A DNA stretch of 15,242 nucleotides. Origin: an uncultured Oscillospiraceae bacterium. Its GTDB lineage: Bacteria > Bacillota > Clostridia > Oscillospirales > Acutalibacteraceae. The stretch is from assembly GCA_902489595.1 (NCBI GenBank), contig CABUAS010000042.1, positions 1-15,242 of the forward strand, written 5' to 3'. Each line of letters starts with the position of its first letter. The first letter of the stretch is position 1. Under the pieces are notes generated by a model. It saw only the letters and a program-made list of their open reading frames with translations. It was not told the DNA's origin and searched no databases. A program made the translations under genes and the position numbers. Below, piece after piece: positions 13,990 to 15,242 of this stretch.

Positions 13990-14005
13990 TCGGTTGCGCA
14001 ACCGA
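13990..14005. promoter_or_regulatory. 16-bp perfect palindrome upstream of the DUF4097 gene
   Basis: TCGGTTGCGCAACCGA is a perfect dyad with no spacer, next to the possible -35 of the DUF4097 gene and 68 bp beyond the galM stop. On + it is followed by GTTTTTG, but no + gene ends here. With no hairpin loop, an operator is at least as likely as a terminator. Confidence 0.4.
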
Positions 14006-14073
14006 GTTTTTGTTGATTTTATGCGGTTTTATTTGCGGCGGGGTGTGGGTGTGGCGTTACCGACAACCCGATT

Positions 14074-15135
14074 TTATTCTACTGTAAATCTGAATTCGGT
14101 AACTGTTTTAAATTCCTTGTTCGGTTCAACATATGCAAACGGGAATTCATCGGGGTGGTTTACACTGTCGGGGTAAAACTGTGTTTCAAGCGCAGCGCCA
14201 CGTCTGAAAGAAACATTGCCGTTTTTGCCTCTGTTGTAATCGCTTTTTTCTTTTTCGAGCCAGCCGCCGCAGTAAAGCTGAACACCCGGCAGGTCGGTAT
14301 AAACAGTCATTTTTCTGCCCGATTCTTCGTGGTAAAGAACTGCCGCTTCGGCAAATTCACCGAGCTTGTTTCTCAGGCAGTAGTTGTTGTCGTAGCCTAT
14401 ACCGTCAATAATTGCACGGTGCGGCTCGTCAATTCTGTCGCCGATTTTGTGCATTTCGATAAAATCGAGCATTGAGTCTGTTACTTCGCCGAGTTTGCCT
14501 GTAGGCAGTTGATTATCGTCTGTTTCGGTGAAATACTCTGCATTGATTTTAAGATAATGATTTTCAACCGTTTCGTCCGCATTGCCCGAAAGATTAAAAT
14601 AAGCATGGTTTGTCGGGCAGGCAACGGTCTTTTTGTCTGATTTGACAGTATATTCAAGACGCAGTGTGTTATCATCTGTAAAAGTATATTTAACTTTCAT
14701 TGTGAAATTGCCCGGAAATCCGTCTTCCATATCGGGTGAAAATCTGCTGAAAGTTACCGAATTATCGGTTGTTTCGGCAACATCCCATACATTGAAACTG
14801 AAACGTCCGCCGCCGTGCAGAGTCCATGTGCCCTGATTTGCAGGAGTATTGTATGTAATGCCGTCAATGCTGAATTTAGCGTCGCGTATTCTGTTTGCCA
14901 CTCTGCCGACTAAAAGCCCTTGATAGCCGAGGTCGGGGTCGGTGTACTGCTCAGGATTGTCAAATCCGAGCACAACATCGGCAAGACAGCCGTTTCTGTC
15001 AGGCACATTGATTGCCTGAATACCGCCGCCGAGCGTCTGAAGTGATACGGATGCACCGCTTTTGTTTGTGATTGTGTAAAGGTTAACGGCAGTGCCGTCT
15101 TTAAGTGTTCCGAATAATTTTTTTGAAATGCTCAT
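14074..15135 (-). CDS. galM: Aldose 1-epimerase (galactose mutarotase)
   Basis: A 353-residue cytosolic enzyme of normal length that interconverts alpha and beta anomers of galactose or glucose, feeding the Leloir pathway. Family marks are GRVANRI (77-83), LHGGG with His107, PTNHAYFNLSG with the catalytic acid His177, the substrate-binding GYDNNYCL with Asp249, and the catalytic base Glu317 in ALETQFYPDS. All are intact. ATG 15135 follows AAAAAGGGGAAC. The gene has a good promoter and appears to be a single-gene unit within the window; no galK or galT is visible, although genes beyond the right edge cannot be seen. Confidence 0.96.
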   Translation of the reverse strand: MSISKKLFGTLKDGTAVNLYTITNKSGASVSLQTLGGGIQAINVPDRNGCLADVVLGFDNPEQYTDPDLGYQGLLVGRVANRIRDAKFSIDGITYNTPANQGTWTLHGGGRFSFNVWDVAETTDNSVTFSRFSPDMEDGFPGNFTMKVKYTFTDDNTLRLEYTVKSDKKTVACPTNHAYFNLSGNADETVENHYLKINAEYFTETDDNQLPTGKLGEVTDSMLDFIEMHKIGDRIDEPHRAIIDGIGYDNNYCLRNKLGEFAEAAVLYHEESGRKMTVYTDLPGVQLYCGGWLEKEKSDYNRGKNGNVSFRRGAALETQFYPDSVNHPDEFPFAYVEPNKEFKTVTEFRFTVE

Positions 15136-15176
15136 TATAATGTTCCCCTTTTTAGGTAATAAAATTTTCTGATTTG

Positions 15177-15205
15177 AGTATATCCTAAATTGTAAACAAA
15201 TTCAA
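15177..15205 (-). promoter_or_regulatory. galM promoter
   Basis: Read on -, the -35 is TTGAAT (15200-15205), the spacer is 17 bp and the -10 is TATACT (15177-15182), about 42 bp upstream of the start codon. Confidence 0.6.
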
Positions 15206-15212
15206 TACTTTC

Positions 15213-15241
15213 TTGACTTTTGGCAATTTAATATATATTCT
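15213..15241 (+). promoter_or_regulatory. Possible divergent promoter leaving the window
   Basis: TTGACT (15213-15218), a 17-bp spacer and TATTCT (15236-15241) would drive a + strand gene beyond the window's right edge, divergent from galM. Confidence 0.35.
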
Positions 15242-15242
15242 A

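Overview
The window looks like a chromosomal stretch of a low-to-mid GC Gram-positive gut-type Clostridia, probably Oscillospiraceae/Ruminococcaceae. This is inferred from strong AGGAG-type ribosome binding sites, consensus TTGACA/TATAAT promoters, the protein families present, and many short GTAG-hairpin repeats between genes. No phage, plasmid, IS transposase or CRISPR array is visible.

Left part (1-3090): a cluster of four short palindromic repeats, a truncated 5S rRNA fragment with its own terminator, and a small possibly broken ORF. A tight four-gene + strand operon follows: Nudix hydrolase, a GNAT acetyltransferase fused to a pyrophosphatase-like domain, a P-loop nucleotide kinase-like protein, and a second GNAT. 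Three repeats and a strong bidirectional terminator close it. The repeats on the two sides are of matching subtypes.

Middle part (3123-7260): a small Xre regulator is divergent from a zinc-ribbon/TM2 membrane protein, with an AT-rich palindrome between them. A two-hairpin terminator region separates TM2 from the convergent glycolytic gene gapA, which has its own promoter. Upstream of gapA is a 12-TM sugar-type MFS transporter whose roughly 165-nt leader holds three successive hairpins, the last of which can bury the ribosome binding site.

Right part (7261-15242): an OmpR-type response regulator and a large polytopic sensor kinase form an overlapping minus-strand pair. Next is a 570-bp gene-free stretch rich in repeats and tRNA debris, then tRNA-Asn(GTT), a DUF2804 protein on +, a membrane-anchored Xre/DUF4097 protein on -, and galM on - with a good promoter at the window edge.

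The genes are mostly independent transcription units: gapA and galM are central sugar metabolism, the MFS is a probable sugar or sugar-like importer, and the rest is regulation and stress or small-molecule modification. I see no complete new defence or mobile system. The most unusual items are the GTAG-hairpin (REP/BIME-like) repeat family, the structured MFS leader, the GNAT-pyrophosphatase fusion, and the tRNA-Asn copy broken by a repeat.
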